A DNA stretch of 64,000 nt, taken from Streptomyces zhaozhouensis. GTDB lineage: Bacteria; Actinomycetota; Actinomycetes; Streptomycetales; Streptomycetaceae. Location: assembly GCF_900230195.1 (NCBI RefSeq), contig NZ_OCNE01000006.1, forward strand, positions 124,001 to 188,000, read 5' to 3'. The stretch's first letter is position 1; each line of letters opens with the position of its first letter. A program made the translations under genes and the position numbers. Positions 26,440 to 35,810 of this stretch are shown here, piece by piece. The notes below the pieces were generated by a model. That model did no database searches, was not told where the DNA came from, and saw only the letters and a program-made list of their open reading frames with translations.

Positions 26440-27815
26440 GTGCCCTCGTCTCCTTCGTGGTCTCGTCCGCCCGCGGCGCGCGGCGCCGGCAGGCCGCCGA
26501 CGGCGTTCCGTCCGCTGACGGTGCCCTGTTGGAGGGCGCTCCAGCGGGCGTCGGCCTCCTCGGGGGTGCGGGCGGGGGTCCGCGCGTCGGCCGGGGCCGC
26601 CGCGTCCTGGTGGCGGGGAGCGCGGCGGCGGCGGGTCGGCAGGCGTGCCGTGTCGGGGTCGGGTTCCGGTACGTCGACCGGCCGTCGCGGCGTCGGCTCC
26701 CCCGTCCCCGGGACAGGGACGCCGTGGCCCTCGCGCCCCGTCGGGGTGGGGCGCGACTGGACCGGCTCGGGGGCCAGCACCGACAGGTCGTGCTCGTCCT
26801 CCACCACGGTGAGCATCTCGGCCGGCACCCTCAGCATGGCACGGACGCCGCCGTAGGGGGAGGGCTCCACGTGGCAGGTGAATCCGTACTGGCGCGCCAG
26901 CCGCCCGACGACGGCGAACCCGGCCTGCGGCGGGTTGCCCAGCTCGGTGAGCAGCAACCCCTCGGGCCCCACCAACAGCCGGCGGGCGCGGGTGAGGGCG
27001 TCCTCCTCCATGCCGATGCCGGCGTCGTCGATGACGAGGAACACCCCGCGCCCGCCGCCGTGTTGCAGCGTGAGGGGCACCTCGGTCTCGGGGTGCGAGT
27101 AGGCGGTGGCGTTGGCCAGCAGCTCGGCGAGCGCGATGGCCAGCGGCTCGGCGGCGCGGGCGACGACGCCGAGCCGCTGCTCGCGCAGGTGGTTGGTGAC
27201 CTTGATGCGCTGGTAACCGGGCACCCGGGACTGCGCGCCGCGCACCACCTCGGCCAGCGGAGAGTCGGTGCGCGCCAGGCCGGGCCACGCCTCGCAGAGC
27301 ACGGCGGTGGCCTGGATGCGGCGCAGCGCCAGCTCGTTGCGGAAGTCCAGCTCCAGCAGGCGCAGGTCGTCGTTCTCGTGCTGGAGTTCGTGGAGCAGGC
27401 TCTGGATCTGGTAGAGCAGCGACTGCACCTTGGCGGTGGCGCCGCGCATGGAGGCCCTGGCGGCGGCGTCCACCCGTTCGCGCTCCTCGCCGAGCGCGGC
27501 GAGGACGGCGTCCAGCGCCTCGTTCAACGCGGCGACGGCCTCCGGGCCGATCTCGCCGGCCGAGGGCGGCGGCGGCACGGGGGCGTGGGGGTGGGTCAGC
27601 GCCATCGCGGCGGCCGGGACGCGCTCTCTGGCCAGCCGGCGCAGCTCACCGGTGACCGCGTCGAGGCGGCGCACCGTGCCCATCTCCCTGGCCTCGACCG
27701 CGCGGGCCAGCGCCTCGGCGGCGCGCAGCCGTGCGAGGTCGCGGTTGCGCTGCCAGAGAGCTCCGGCGAGCACCACCAGCGCGGTCGTCAGCGCCGCGAG
27801 CACCGCGCCCGTCAT
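26436..27815 (-). CDS. cvnA: Conservon sensor kinase-like protein (CvnA)
   Basis: A 459-residue protein starting the conservon. It has one N-terminal membrane helix (MTGAVLAALTTALVVLAGALW), a coiled region, and a histidine-kinase-type ATPase domain (ALAELLANATAYSHPET with the N box, FLVIDDAGIGM, AGFAVVGRLARQYG). A Pro/Arg-rich tail follows. Its position and the order A-B-C-D-E define a conservon. CGGAGGAGCC precedes ATG 27815. An MBL-fold gene ends 45 bp upstream on the same strand and could be co-transcribed. Confidence 0.93.
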   Translation of the reverse strand: MTGAVLAALTTALVVLAGALWQRNRDLARLRAAEALARAVEAREMGTVRRLDAVTGELRRLARERVPAAAMALTHPHAPVPPPPSAGEIGPEAVAALNEALDAVLAALGEERERVDAAARASMRGATAKVQSLLYQIQSLLHELQHENDDLRLLELDFRNELALRRIQATAVLCEAWPGLARTDSPLAEVVRGAQSRVPGYQRIKVTNHLREQRLGVVARAAEPLAIALAELLANATAYSHPETEVPLTLQHGGGRGVFLVIDDAGIGMEEDALTRARRLLVGPEGLLLTELGNPPQAGFAVVGRLARQYGFTCHVEPSPYGGVRAMLRVPAEMLTVVEDEHDLSVLAPEPVQSRPTPTGREGHGVPVPGTGEPTPRRPVDVPEPDPDTARLPTRRRRAPRHQDAAAPADARTPARTPEEADARWSALQQGTVSGRNAVGGLPAPRAAGGRDHEGDEGT

Positions 27816-27860
27816 GGCTCCTCCGTCTCACATGGTCGCCCCTGGTCAACCACGGGCCGC

Positions 27861-28838
27861 TCAGTCATCGGCCTTCAACTGGTGGGCCAGGGTGGCGACT
27901 TGGTTCATCACTTCCACGATGTCGGGCCGCTGGGTGCCGTCCAGGTGACGGTACTCGGTACCGATGGTCACCACCAGTCGCTCAGGCAACTCCAATTCGC
28001 GCCCCAGCCCCTCGGCGATCAACCGGTGCGCGGCCTCCTGCGCGGGAACGCCCGCGGCGTGCGCGGTGTGGGCCGCCTCCCGCACGCGTTCCAGATAGGC
28101 GATGTGCGCCCGCACGCCGGCGCGGTCGAGGACCGGGCCGTGGCCGGGGACGAAGATCTCCGCGCCGGTCTCCAACACCTGTTCGCAGGCGGAGACGACA
28201 TTGCCCAGCGGACCGGCCCAGTGCACCGGGTGGTCGCCCGGCTGCTCGGGGGTGGAGGCGAAGACCACGTCGCCGGTGAAGACGGTGCGCTGCGCCGGCA
28301 GGTGGACGATGAGGTCACCCGCGGTGTGCGCGGGCGGCAGGGCGCTGATCTGCACGGGGTAGTCGCCGACGGACAGCTCCAGCTCGCCGGTGAAGTAGGT
28401 GTGCGGCTGGACGGGTTCGGTGGTGGCCCAGTCGAACACGCCGAAGTGGCGCCGCAGATAGCCGCCCAGCGGGGAGTCCGGGTCGGTGCCGAAGACCATG
28501 GCGTGCAGTTGCTGGGGCGGCGGCTCGAAGCACATCTGGTCACGGGCGCCCCGGGTGACGATGATCTCGGCCTCGGGAACGACGCCCGCGCCCCAGTAGT
28601 GGTCGCCGTTGCCATGGGTGACCACCACCCGGTCGATGGACACGCCCTCGGGCAGCAGCGCGCGGCTGCGGTCGAGGAACGCGCCGGCCAGCACGGGGTC
28701 GTAGGGGGTGTCGATCCACAGGGCGGTGCGGGGCGAGACCAGCAGCCCGCAGTTGGCGAGCCCCCAGCCGCGGCGGGGCGGCAGCCACGCGTGGAGGTCC
28801 TTGCTTATCTCGGACACGGTCCAGTCCCTGATCGTCAT
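27861..28838 (-). CDS. MBL-fold metallohydrolase
   Basis: A 325-residue metallo-beta-lactamase-fold protein. Metal motifs are THGNGDHYWG (first His changed to H-G-N-G-D-H spacing), PPAHTAGDL, FTGDVVF and FVPGHGP. Overall it resembles quinoprotein relay or Vmh-type MBL proteins rather than antibiotic-degrading enzymes. The substrate is unknown. It is encoded 45 bp before cvnA in the same direction, so it may be an extra conservon member. The start ATG 28838 has only a weak ribosome-binding site. Confidence 0.87.
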   Translation of the reverse strand: MTIRDWTVSEISKDLHAWLPPRRGWGLANCGLLVSPRTALWIDTPYDPVLAGAFLDRSRALLPEGVSIDRVVVTHGNGDHYWGAGVVPEAEIIVTRGARDQMCFEPPPQQLHAMVFGTDPDSPLGGYLRRHFGVFDWATTEPVQPHTYFTGELELSVGDYPVQISALPPAHTAGDLIVHLPAQRTVFTGDVVFASTPEQPGDHPVHWAGPLGNVVSACEQVLETGAEIFVPGHGPVLDRAGVRAHIAYLERVREAAHTAHAAGVPAQEAAHRLIAEGLGRELELPERLVVTIGTEYRHLDGTQRPDIVEVMNQVATLAHQLKADD

Positions 28839-29320
28839 GCGCGCGATTATGCCGTCACCCGGTCACGAGGGAAGAGCCGCGTGGTGACGGGCCGTCGCGG
28901 GCACCGACGGCGGGCGGGGGTCCGGAAGGTTTTCGATAATTCTCGGGTGAGTGTGTGCGAAACCGCGACACCCGGAGGCGAGTTGAGCCGTCGAACGGTT
29001 CGATTGACGCGCGTTGCACCGCGCTGAACTGGAGAGATCACCGAGGACGCGGGACGCTTCCACGCTTCACCCTTCCGGGAATTTTGCGGAAAGCGTTGAC
29101 AGCCGGTCGGCGCCGGAGCATTGTCATGGCACTGGCGACGAGACCAACTCGCCGCCGACGACGGCCACTTGAACGTGCGCCCGCCCCACCTCACCGGTCA
29201 CGTGCGAGACGACGGACCGGCCCACCCACCGCGCGCCGTTCCCGGTCACCGCACGCCCGCGTGCCGATGACCCGAGCCCCCTGGCCGCCGGAGCCGCAAC
29301 GTTCCACGAGGAGGACGAGC
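28839..29320. promoter_or_regulatory. Divergent region upstream of GH11 xylanase
   Basis: This 482-bp gap serves the GH11 gene and the divergent MBL gene. It is relatively AT-rich in two patches: around 28926-28945 (GGTTTTCGATAATTCTCG) and 29077-29103, where TTCCG and CGGAA form an inverted repeat around GGAATTTTG, followed by TTGACA at 29099-29104 that could be a -35 box. A CGAGGAGG ribosome-binding site precedes the GH11 start. No gene seen. Confidence 0.45.
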
Positions 29321-30010
29321 ATGGACCAGGAGAACGCCCCCAGCAGCCCCCGGCTCAGCCGCAGGACGCTCATCGGCGGCGCCGGCGCCCTCGCGCTGGC
29401 CTCCGCCTCGGTGCTGACGCTGCCCAGCACCGCGCAGGCGCAGACGATCACGGAGAACCAGGAGGGCACCCACAACGGCTACTACTTCTCGTTCTGGACC
29501 GACGCCCCGGGCACCGTCTCCATGACCATGGGCAACGGCGGCCAGTACAGCACCCAGTGGGGCAACACCGGCAACTTCGTCTGCGGCAAGGGCTGGAGCA
29601 ACGGCGGCCGCCGCACCGTGAACTACTCCGGCAGCTTCAACCCGTCCGGCAACGGCTATCTGTGCCTCTACGGCTGGACGTCCAACCCGCTGGTCGAGTA
29701 CTACATCGTGGAGAGCTGGGGCAACTACCGGCCCACCGGCGAGTACCGGGGCACGGTCAACGCCGACGGCGGGAACTACGACATCTACCACACCATGCGG
29801 TACAACGCGCCCTCGGTGGAGGGCACCCAGACCTTCCCGCAGTACTGGAGCACCCGGCAGTCCAAGCGCGTCGGCGGCTCCATCAACACCGGCGCGCACT
29901 TCGACGCCTGGGCCCAGGCCGGGATGAACCTCGGGGACTTCCGGTACTACATGATCATGGCGACCGAGGGCTACCAGAGCAGCGGTAACTCGAACATCTC
30001 CGTGAGCTGA
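29321..30010 (+). CDS. Tat-exported GH11 endo-xylanase
   Basis: A 229-residue GH11 xylanase hydrolysing xylan backbone. The N-terminus has a twin-arginine motif (LSRRTLIGG) and an AQA cleavage region, like XlnC of S. lividans. The beta-jelly-roll catalytic domain fills the rest ([30 protein letters not shown]). Glu126 in VEYYIVE is the predicted nucleophile and Glu216 in [10 protein letters not shown] the acid/base. There is no CBM. ATG 29321 follows GAGGAGGACGAGC. Together with GH10 and GH62 it gives a full arabinoxylan set. Confidence 0.95.
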   Translation: MDQENAPSSPRLSRRTLIGGAGALALASASVLTLPSTAQAQTITENQEGTHNGYYFSFWTDAPGTVSMTMGNGGQYSTQWGNTGNFVCGKGWSNGGRRTVNYSGSFNPSGNGYLCLYGWTSNPLVEYYIVESWGNYRPTGEYRGTVNADGGNYDIYHTMRYNAPSVEGTQTFPQYWSTRQSKRVGGSINTGAHFDAWAQAGMNLGDFRYYMIMATEGYQSSGNSNISVS

Positions 30011-30019
30011 GCCCGGGGC

Positions 30020-30062
30020 GGGGCCGGACGTCCGGTCGGGAGAGGGCCGGGCGTCCGGCCCC
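30020..30062 (+). terminator. Hairpin after the GH11 gene
   Basis: GGGGCCGGACG (30020-30030) pairs with CGTCCGGCCCC (30052-30062), 10 bp after the stop codon, with a 21-nt loop that can itself fold. Confidence 0.6.
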
Positions 30063-30119
30063 GGGGCTGGGGCCGGCGGGGGCTGTGGCGCGGCGATCGG
30101 GGATCGTCGCCGCGCCACG

Positions 30120-30245
30120 GCCGGTCGGACGCGGACGGGCGGGACGCGGACGGCCGCGAACGGGCGCGATCAGGCGGACGCGGTCGGGCGGGCGCGGACG
30201 GTCGGACGCGGTCGGACGCGGACGGGCGCGGACGGGCGGGCGGGA
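30120..30245. repeat. Low-complexity GGACGCGGACGG-type tract
   Basis: About 125 bp built from imperfect GGACGCGGACGGGCG and GGTCGG units between the GH11 and WYL-regulator genes. No gene or precise unit length is seen. Confidence 0.6.
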
Positions 30246-30256
30246 TCAGACAGCGG

Positions 30257-31321
30257 TCAGGCGGGCGGCGACTCCGGCGCGGCGGCGCCCGGCGCAGTGA
30301 CCGTGTCCGGCGCGGTGCCCCTGTCCGCTGCGGTGGTGGCGGGGTGCGGCGCGGTGACCGTGTCCGGTGCGGTGGCGCGGGCGAAACGGGTGGCCCAGGC
30401 GGCGACGGCCGCGTGCAGTGCGGGCGGGCGGACGACCCGGAACTCGGCCCCGGTCGAACCGAGGCACATCACCGCCCACTCCAGCGAGTCGACGGTCATT
30501 CGCACCAGGGAACGTTCCGCCTCGACCGCCTCCACCGTGCTCCACCGGCCGATGCGCCGGCGCACCGCGTCCGCCGGCGCCTCGACGAGGGCCTCCGCCT
30601 CGTGCGGGCGCGGGAGGCCGCTCAGCCGCGCCCGCACGAACGCGGCGGCGTCCGCCGCCGGCAGTTCGCGCGGCGCGAAGCGACCGCCAGTGCCCCGGGG
30701 TTCGGTCATGCGGTCCAGACGGAAGACCCGCCAGTCGTGGCGGTCCAGGTCGTGGGCGACCAGGTACCAGCGGCGCCCGACGCAGACCAGCCGATGCGGC
30801 TCCACATGGCGTGCGCCGCGCCGGTTGTCGGCGGTGGCGTAGGCGAAGGCGAGCCGTTCGCCGTCCCGGCAGGCCAGCGCGAGCACCGTCAACGCGGCCG
30901 GATCGACGCCGGCGCCCGCGCCGCTCCACTCCACGGCGTCCGTCATGGCGCCCAGCGCCTCCACCCGGCGCCGCAGCCGGTTGGGCATCACCTGCACCAC
31001 CTTGGCCAGTACCCGCACCGAGGACTCGGCGATGCCCTCCACCGCGCCCTGAGCGGCGGTGTGCAGGCCGACGGCGAGCGCCACCGCCTCCTCGTCGTCG
31101 ATCACCAACGGCGGCAACGCCGCACCGGCCGCCAGTTGGTACCCCCCGTCCACCCCGCGCCTGGCCTCGACGGGGTACCCCAACTCCCGCAACCGGTCGA
31201 CGTCACGGCGCAGCGTGCGCGGCGAGACCCCGAGGCGTTCGGCCAACTCGCCGCCCGACCAGTGGCGATGGCTCTGGAGCAGGGACAGCAGCCGCAGGGT
31301 GCGCGAGCTGGTGTCGGCCAT
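30257..31321 (-). CDS. WYL-domain helix-turn-helix regulator (YafY-type)
   Basis: A 354-residue regulator. An N-terminal HTH_11-type winged helix (SSRTLRLLSLLQSHRHWSGGELAERLGVSPRTLRRDVDRL) precedes a WYL sensing domain (HRLVCVGRRWYLVAHDLDRHDWRVFRLDRM). The WCX extension follows, and a Thr/Ala/Pro-rich tail of about 30 residues looks like repeat-derived padding (APDTVTAP twice). It is divergent from the DinB-family gene with a 136-bp gap, and most likely controls it, as in many Streptomyces YafY/DinB pairs. Confidence 0.92.
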   Translation of the reverse strand: MADTSSRTLRLLSLLQSHRHWSGGELAERLGVSPRTLRRDVDRLRELGYPVEARRGVDGGYQLAAGAALPPLVIDDEEAVALAVGLHTAAQGAVEGIAESSVRVLAKVVQVMPNRLRRRVEALGAMTDAVEWSGAGAGVDPAALTVLALACRDGERLAFAYATADNRRGARHVEPHRLVCVGRRWYLVAHDLDRHDWRVFRLDRMTEPRGTGGRFAPRELPAADAAAFVRARLSGLPRPHEAEALVEAPADAVRRRIGRWSTVEAVEAERSLVRMTVDSLEWAVMCLGSTGAEFRVVRPPALHAAVAAWATRFARATAPDTVTAPHPATTAADRGTAPDTVTAPGAAAPESPPA

Positions 31322-31457
31322 GGCGCCGTCGCCTCCACTGAGGTCGCGCGGGGCATCGCACGTGCACCCGCGTATTGCGGACAGAAAGTGGCCGCTGTCG
31401 TCTCTACCGTGATCTCAGAACGACGAAAGCGCAAGCACAGCAACGGTGGAGACTGAC

Positions 31458-32027
31458 ATGAGCGTTCAGGAACTGACCCCGGCGGAAACGACCGCCGACG
31501 CGGCCGCCGCCCGGGAGAACCGCACCGAACGGGCCGACCTGCGGGCGATGCTGGCCGACCAGCGGCACTTCCTCCGTTTCACCACCCGCGACCTCACCGA
31601 CGAGCAGGCCGGGCGGCGCACCACCGCGAGCGAACTCTGCCTCGGCGGCCTGATCAAGCACGTCACGTCGATGGAACGCGGCTGGGCGCGGTTCATTCTG
31701 GAGGGGCCCTCGGCGCTGGGCGACTTCTCCGCGATGACCGAGGAGGACTTCGCGGAGCGGGCCGCCGAGTTCCGGATGCTGCCCGGGGAGACGCTGGAGG
31801 GGGTGCTGGCGGAGTACGCGCGGGTGGCGGAGCGGACCGACGAGATCGTCGACACCCTCCCCGACCTGGACCTGTCGCACCCGCTGCCGAAGGCGCCGTG
31901 GTTCGAGCCGGAAGCGAGCTGGTCGGCGCGCCGGGTCCTGCTCCACATGATCGCGGAGACCGCCCAGCACGCCGGCCACGCCGACATCATCCGGGAGTCG
32001 CTGGACGGCGCGAAGAGCATGGGCTGA
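31458..32027 (+). CDS. DinB family protein (DUF664-like)
   Basis: A 189-residue four-helix-bundle protein: RADLRAMLADQRHFLRFTTRDLTDEQAGRRTTASELCLGGLIKHVTSMERGW, and the second histidine region RRVLLHMIAETAQHAGHADIIRESLDG. The His triad (HVTSME ... HMIAETAQHAGH) fits the metal site of mycothiol-dependent or DinB-like enzymes. GGTGGAG precedes ATG 31458. The divergent WYL regulator is the likely controller. Confidence 0.92.
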   Translation: MSVQELTPAETTADAAAARENRTERADLRAMLADQRHFLRFTTRDLTDEQAGRRTTASELCLGGLIKHVTSMERGWARFILEGPSALGDFSAMTEEDFAERAAEFRMLPGETLEGVLAEYARVAERTDEIVDTLPDLDLSHPLPKAPWFEPEASWSARRVLLHMIAETAQHAGHADIIRESLDGAKSMG

Positions 32028-32107
32028 CGGGCTGATCCGAACGCCCCTCCGGCCGGCCCACCCTCCCGACCTTCCCCAGCAGCCCAACGACCCAACGCCT
32101 CAACGCC

Positions 32108-33181
32108 TCAACGGACGATGGTCTGTATCTCCTGCACCTCGACGTCTTGCTCGGTGCCGTAGGTGCCGTCGGGGAGGTCGCCACCCGTCCCGCCGGACCC
32201 CTCCCAGGCGACGCTCCAGGTCAGGCCTGCGGCGAGCGAGAACGGGCCGGTGCCATGGGTCGCGCGGAGATAGGTGATGCCGCAGGGCGGCGCCTGGTCG
32301 GTCTCACCGCCGGGGTGGGGCCGGCCGATGGCGCCGCCGTCGCCCGTCGGGCAGATACCCGAGGCCGGGTGGAGGGTGGCGTCACCGGTGCCGGCGTCGA
32401 GGCTCAACGCGGTCGGCTCGGCGTGAGTGGTCGCCCAGATGTCGTACCCCTCGACCTGGGCCGTGACCTCGACGGGCTGGAAGTCGGTCGGGTCGAGCCA
32501 GATCCAGGTGGCGAGGTTGACCGTCTGGGTGCCGTCCGGGTTCCACTCGATCTCGGTGGGGGGCACCCGGGTCTGCGCGTAGGCCAGCTCGGCGAGCATC
32601 TCGGGGGTGGGCACCCCGGGGATGTCGGGCGGCGCGTCGCCGAAGTCGACCCAGAACGTGGGCTCGTTACACGCCAGCTTGCCCTCGTGGTCGTCGGAGG
32701 CCGTGTTGATCACGCCGGTCCACCACATGCCCTCGCCCTCACGGTCGAGGTTGTGGTCGTTGTACTCGCTGTCCTCCCCGTAGGCCTCCTCGTGCATCCG
32801 GACGGCTTCGCCCTTGCCGGAGTGGAGGGGGGTGCCGTTCACATACTCCTGGAAGTGCTCCTTGAACTCGGTGGGGGTGTAGGTCGGGGCGTAGTAGCAG
32901 GGCGGCGGCGTCCAGGAGGTGTCGACGCTGCTGATCGTCCCGCCGTTCGTCCCGCCGCCGCTGGTGGTGATGATGATGCCGGCGCCTGCCGCCAACTCGC
33001 CGTCGTCGCCGCCCTCGCCGAACGTGTTCTCCGTGTGGTCGTTGAACCGTCCCCGGTTCTCCTCCTCGGCCGCCGCCCGCGGCGCGGGAAGCAGGGGTAT
33101 GGCGAGCAGCAGCCCGCCGCCGAGCAGCGAGGCGACGAACCGTCGGGCGTAGGGGCGTCGGGGGCCACTGGTGCTCAGCAT
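32108..33181 (-). CDS. Conserved secreted actinobacterial protein of unknown function
   Basis: A 357-residue exported protein. The signal peptide is LLGGGLLLAIPLLPAPRAAA. The mature part contains PPPCYYAPTYTPTEFKEHFQEY, GEGMWWTGVIN, NLATWIWLDPTDFQPVEVTAQVEG, ICPTGDGGAIG and a C-terminal GGDLPDGTYGTEQDVEVQEIQ. I recognise this pattern as a widespread Streptomyces secreted family without assigned function. The start ATG 33181 overlaps the stop of the upstream lipoprotein gene by 7 bp, so the two are one unit and may work together at the cell surface. Confidence 0.8.
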   Translation of the reverse strand: MLSTSGPRRPYARRFVASLLGGGLLLAIPLLPAPRAAAEEENRGRFNDHTENTFGEGGDDGELAAGAGIIITTSGGGTNGGTISSVDTSWTPPPCYYAPTYTPTEFKEHFQEYVNGTPLHSGKGEAVRMHEEAYGEDSEYNDHNLDREGEGMWWTGVINTASDDHEGKLACNEPTFWVDFGDAPPDIPGVPTPEMLAELAYAQTRVPPTEIEWNPDGTQTVNLATWIWLDPTDFQPVEVTAQVEGYDIWATTHAEPTALSLDAGTGDATLHPASGICPTGDGGAIGRPHPGGETDQAPPCGITYLRATHGTGPFSLAAGLTWSVAWEGSGGTGGDLPDGTYGTEQDVEVQEIQTIVR

Positions 33182-33837
33182 CTGTCCGTCTCCGGATCCG
33201 CCACGGCCTCGGTGGTCTGCCACACCCCGGCCTCGTTCCGATCAAGTTGCGTCTCGTAGTGCACCTTCACGGTCACTGCCGAATCGGGGTCGGCCTCGCC
33301 GGTGCTGCGGGTGGTGGTCAACGAATCGCTGGCGTCGATGCAGTAACTCACGGAGGCGCGGCCGGCCTCCTCGTCCACGGTCACCTGGCGCTCGTAGTAG
33401 CGGGTGGTGCCGGAGAAGCTCTCGTCGTTCGCCACCAGGGACTCCGCCCACTCCACGGCCGAGGTCAACGCGTCACCCGCGGAGTAGAAGTCGAGCGCGG
33501 GCCGCTCCAGGTCGCCACTGGTGATCGCCTCGTCGATCGAGTTCACCCGGCGCTCGTGGTCGGCCAACACCGCCAGCTCCACCGGATCTTCGGTGTCGAC
33601 CTCCTCGAAGACGTTCACCACGTCCTCGGGCAACGTGATGTCGGGCCGCTCGATCCCGTCGTCCCGCACGGCCGGTGACTCCCCGGCGTCGTCCTCGTCG
33701 ACCGCCGGGCTCTCGCCGCCCTCGTCGACTCCTCGAATCTCCTCGCTGCTGTCCTCCCCGTCTCCGCCGCACGCGGTGAGCAGCAACGACGCGGCCGCCA
33801 CACCGGCGACAAGGGTGGTCCTGGTTCGGCTGGTCAC
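33175..33837 (-). CDS. Secreted lipoprotein, partner of the following exported protein
   Basis: A 220-residue lipoprotein starting at GTG 33837 with lipobox LLTACGG. A long Glu/Asp/Ser-rich linker with two ESPAV units is followed by a small domain with LADHERRVNSIDEAITSGD and VTVDEEAGRASVSYCID ... VKVHYETQLDR. It resembles NTF2-like or nuclear-transport-factor-fold accessory lipoproteins found beside the same secreted family. Function unknown. Its 7-bp overlap with the next gene implies coordinated expression. Confidence 0.78.
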   Translation of the reverse strand: MTSRTRTTLVAGVAAASLLLTACGGDGEDSSEEIRGVDEGGESPAVDEDDAGESPAVRDDGIERPDITLPEDVVNVFEEVDTEDPVELAVLADHERRVNSIDEAITSGDLERPALDFYSAGDALTSAVEWAESLVANDESFSGTTRYYERQVTVDEEAGRASVSYCIDASDSLTTTRSTGEADPDSAVTVKVHYETQLDRNEAGVWQTTEAVADPETDRC

Positions 33838-33956
33838 GCTGGCTCCGAAGGTGTGGCTGTGGGCGGTCCTCTACAGCTTACGGAGCGGACCTCCCGGACG
33901 GACCGGGTCGGAAGCCGCGAGATGCGCGGACGCCCCCTCGGGCGCCGCTTCGCACG

Positions 33957-35258
33957 TCAGCGAAGCAGCGCCGGCCAGGCCGGGTCACCGGCTATGCCGA
34001 GGAGTTGGTCTTCGGACAGCGGGGGCTCGCCACCCACCGGCGGGCTGACCAGAATCACGAGGGAGGCATCGTCCGGGTAGTGCACGACGACGCTGGTCGC
34101 GCCCCCGTGCTGGTCGCCGGCGCAGACCACCGTCCGGGTGCCGTCGGCCCGGGTCTCCCGCTGGCAATCCTCGGCCGGCTCCTCGTCCCGCTCCCCGGGG
34201 TCGACACTCCCGGAGGGGTAGGCACCGATCTCGATCCGGGCCGAGGCGACGCCGTCGGCGACGGTCAGGGTCGCGCCCCCGGGCGTCTCGTCGGGCCGGT
34301 CGGTGATCGTCAGTCCGTCGGGGGCCAACTCTTGGAACAGCGTCCGGACCTCGACCGCCGGAACGTCGGCCCTCGGACCGGTGTCGAGGGACTCCCCTGG
34401 CGCGCCGTGCAACGCGTCGACGCGGTCGAAGAGCAGCGGCCAGAGAGGCTCCGCGGAGAGCGAGACCAGCTCCGCCTCGCTGAGCGGAGGCACCCCGGGT
34501 GTGGCGGACGCCGACGGCTCCGTGGTGGCGAGGTCGATGGTCAGCCTCCGCAGCCCGTCCTCTCCTGGCCCCCAACTCGTCGGCGCGTCCACCCACACGG
34601 TCCAGGAGCGACGGCCCTCCGTGTGAAGCGGGCCGTCGTCGCCGCTCTCCGACGCCCCGCCGTCCCCGTCCTGGCCGACGAGGTCGAAACTGTGCGCCTC
34701 CAGCTGCGCCTCCGTCACCGAACGCAGCGAACCGTCGGGCAACTCCTCCTCCTCACACCGCGCCTCGTCCGGCGCCAGGGCGGGGCAGCCGGCATGGGCG
34801 CCCCAGTCCTCCGTCACCCGGCGGGAGAGCGCCACCTCAAGCGTGTAGCTCGTCTCCCCCGCTTCGAGCACGAACAACGCGGCGGGGTCGGCGGCTTGAT
34901 CCACGCCCACGGCCGACGTCCGCGTCACCCGCGCGTCCTCGGGAAGCATCCCGCTCACCGCGGCCGTCAGCTCGGCTCCGGTCTCCGGCACCCCCGGCGG
35001 CGCGGCGACGCCGCCGCGATCGGCCGCCTCGCCGCTGCCGCCGGGCAGTTGGGTGGCGAAGACGGCGATGCCGGCGACGGCGGCGGCCCCCGTGGCCGTG
35101 GCCGCGCGGCGCCGCCACAACCGCGACCGGCCGCGTCGCAGGGCGCCATCCGCCAGCGCCTCGGGGTCCGGCTGGAACCCGCCGCCCACCTCCCGCAGTT
35201 GGGCGGCGAGCGTCCGCTCGAACGGACTGAGCTGGTCGTCGTCTGGCTCGTTGGTCAT
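33957..35258 (-). CDS. Membrane protein, probable anti-sigma or sigma-associated factor
   Basis: A 433-residue single-pass protein encoded 21 bp after the sigma-factor gene. The cytoplasmic head (about 1-50: LSPFERTLAAQLREVGGGFQPDPEALADGALRRGRSRLWRRR, written here as landmarks only) precedes one membrane helix (GAAAVAGIAVFATQL). A large extracytoplasmic region follows with two similar halves. Position and topology fit an anti-sigma factor, but the head lacks a recognisable zinc-finger HxxxCxxC, so direct sigma binding is inference. AAAGGGGA precedes ATG 35258. Confidence 0.75.
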   Translation of the reverse strand: MTNEPDDDQLSPFERTLAAQLREVGGGFQPDPEALADGALRRGRSRLWRRRAATATGAAAVAGIAVFATQLPGGSGEAADRGGVAAPPGVPETGAELTAAVSGMLPEDARVTRTSAVGVDQAADPAALFVLEAGETSYTLEVALSRRVTEDWGAHAGCPALAPDEARCEEEELPDGSLRSVTEAQLEAHSFDLVGQDGDGGASESGDDGPLHTEGRRSWTVWVDAPTSWGPGEDGLRRLTIDLATTEPSASATPGVPPLSEAELVSLSAEPLWPLLFDRVDALHGAPGESLDTGPRADVPAVEVRTLFQELAPDGLTITDRPDETPGGATLTVADGVASARIEIGAYPSGSVDPGERDEEPAEDCQRETRADGTRTVVCAGDQHGGATSVVVHYPDDASLVILVSPPVGGEPPLSEDQLLGIAGDPAWPALLR

Positions 35259-35279
35259 CGAGGTCCCCTTTCGCCGGCC

Positions 35280-35789
35280 TCAGACGGCGGTCAGTTCGGC
35301 GAAGCCGGTCTGCTCCAGCTCGGCCCTGAGCTTGGCCAGCGCGCGGCTGGAGCGGGAGCGGACGGCGCTGGAGCTGGTGCGCAGGGCGGCCGCCGTCTGC
35401 TCGATGCTGAGGTCTTCCAGGTAGCGCATGACCACCACCGCCCGGTCCTTCGGCGGCAGGGTGGCGATGGCCTGGATCAGGGTGACCCGCAGCGAGAAGT
35501 CCCCTATCTCGACGGGCTTATCGGGAAGCCAGGCGGCGGGCTGCTCGCCGCTGCTGCGCCGCCTGCGGTGGGTCACACAGGCCCGGACCAGAACCTTCCG
35601 CGCGTAGGCGTCCGGATTGTCGATGCAGCGCTTCCGGCCCCACACGGTGAACATCCGCCCGAGGGTCTCCTGAACGAGATCCTCCGCGAGGTGGGTGTCG
35701 CCGCCGACCATCAGGCACGCCGCCCTGAAGAGCCGCGGACCGCGGCTCTCGGCGAACTGGCGAAAAGACTCCTCGTCTCGCCGCCTCAT
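35280..35789 (-). CDS. RNA polymerase sigma factor, SigE-like ECF family
   Basis: A 169-residue ECF sigma factor. Region 2 is FRQFAESRGPRLFRAACLMVGGDTHLAEDLVQETLGRMF. Region 4 is LPPKDRAVVVMRYLEDLSIEQTAAALRTSSSAVRSRSSRALAKLR. This is the SigE subfamily common in actinobacteria. AGGGGGA sits upstream of ATG 35789; GTG 35792 is the alternative. It lies between a frameshifted small membrane protein gene and a large single-pass membrane protein gene, forming an operon that probably responds to an envelope signal. Confidence 0.92.
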   Translation of the reverse strand: MRRRDEESFRQFAESRGPRLFRAACLMVGGDTHLAEDLVQETLGRMFTVWGRKRCIDNPDAYARKVLVRACVTHRRRRSSGEQPAAWLPDKPVEIGDFSLRVTLIQAIATLPPKDRAVVVMRYLEDLSIEQTAAALRTSSSAVRSRSSRALAKLRAELEQTGFAELTAV

Positions 35790-35810
35790 CACATCCCCCT
35801 GGCTCTTCTC

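Noticed and set aside
30120..30245. CRISPR-like reading of the GGACGCGGACGG tract
   Set aside because: There are no spacers of constant length and no cas genes; it is a simple low-complexity sequence.
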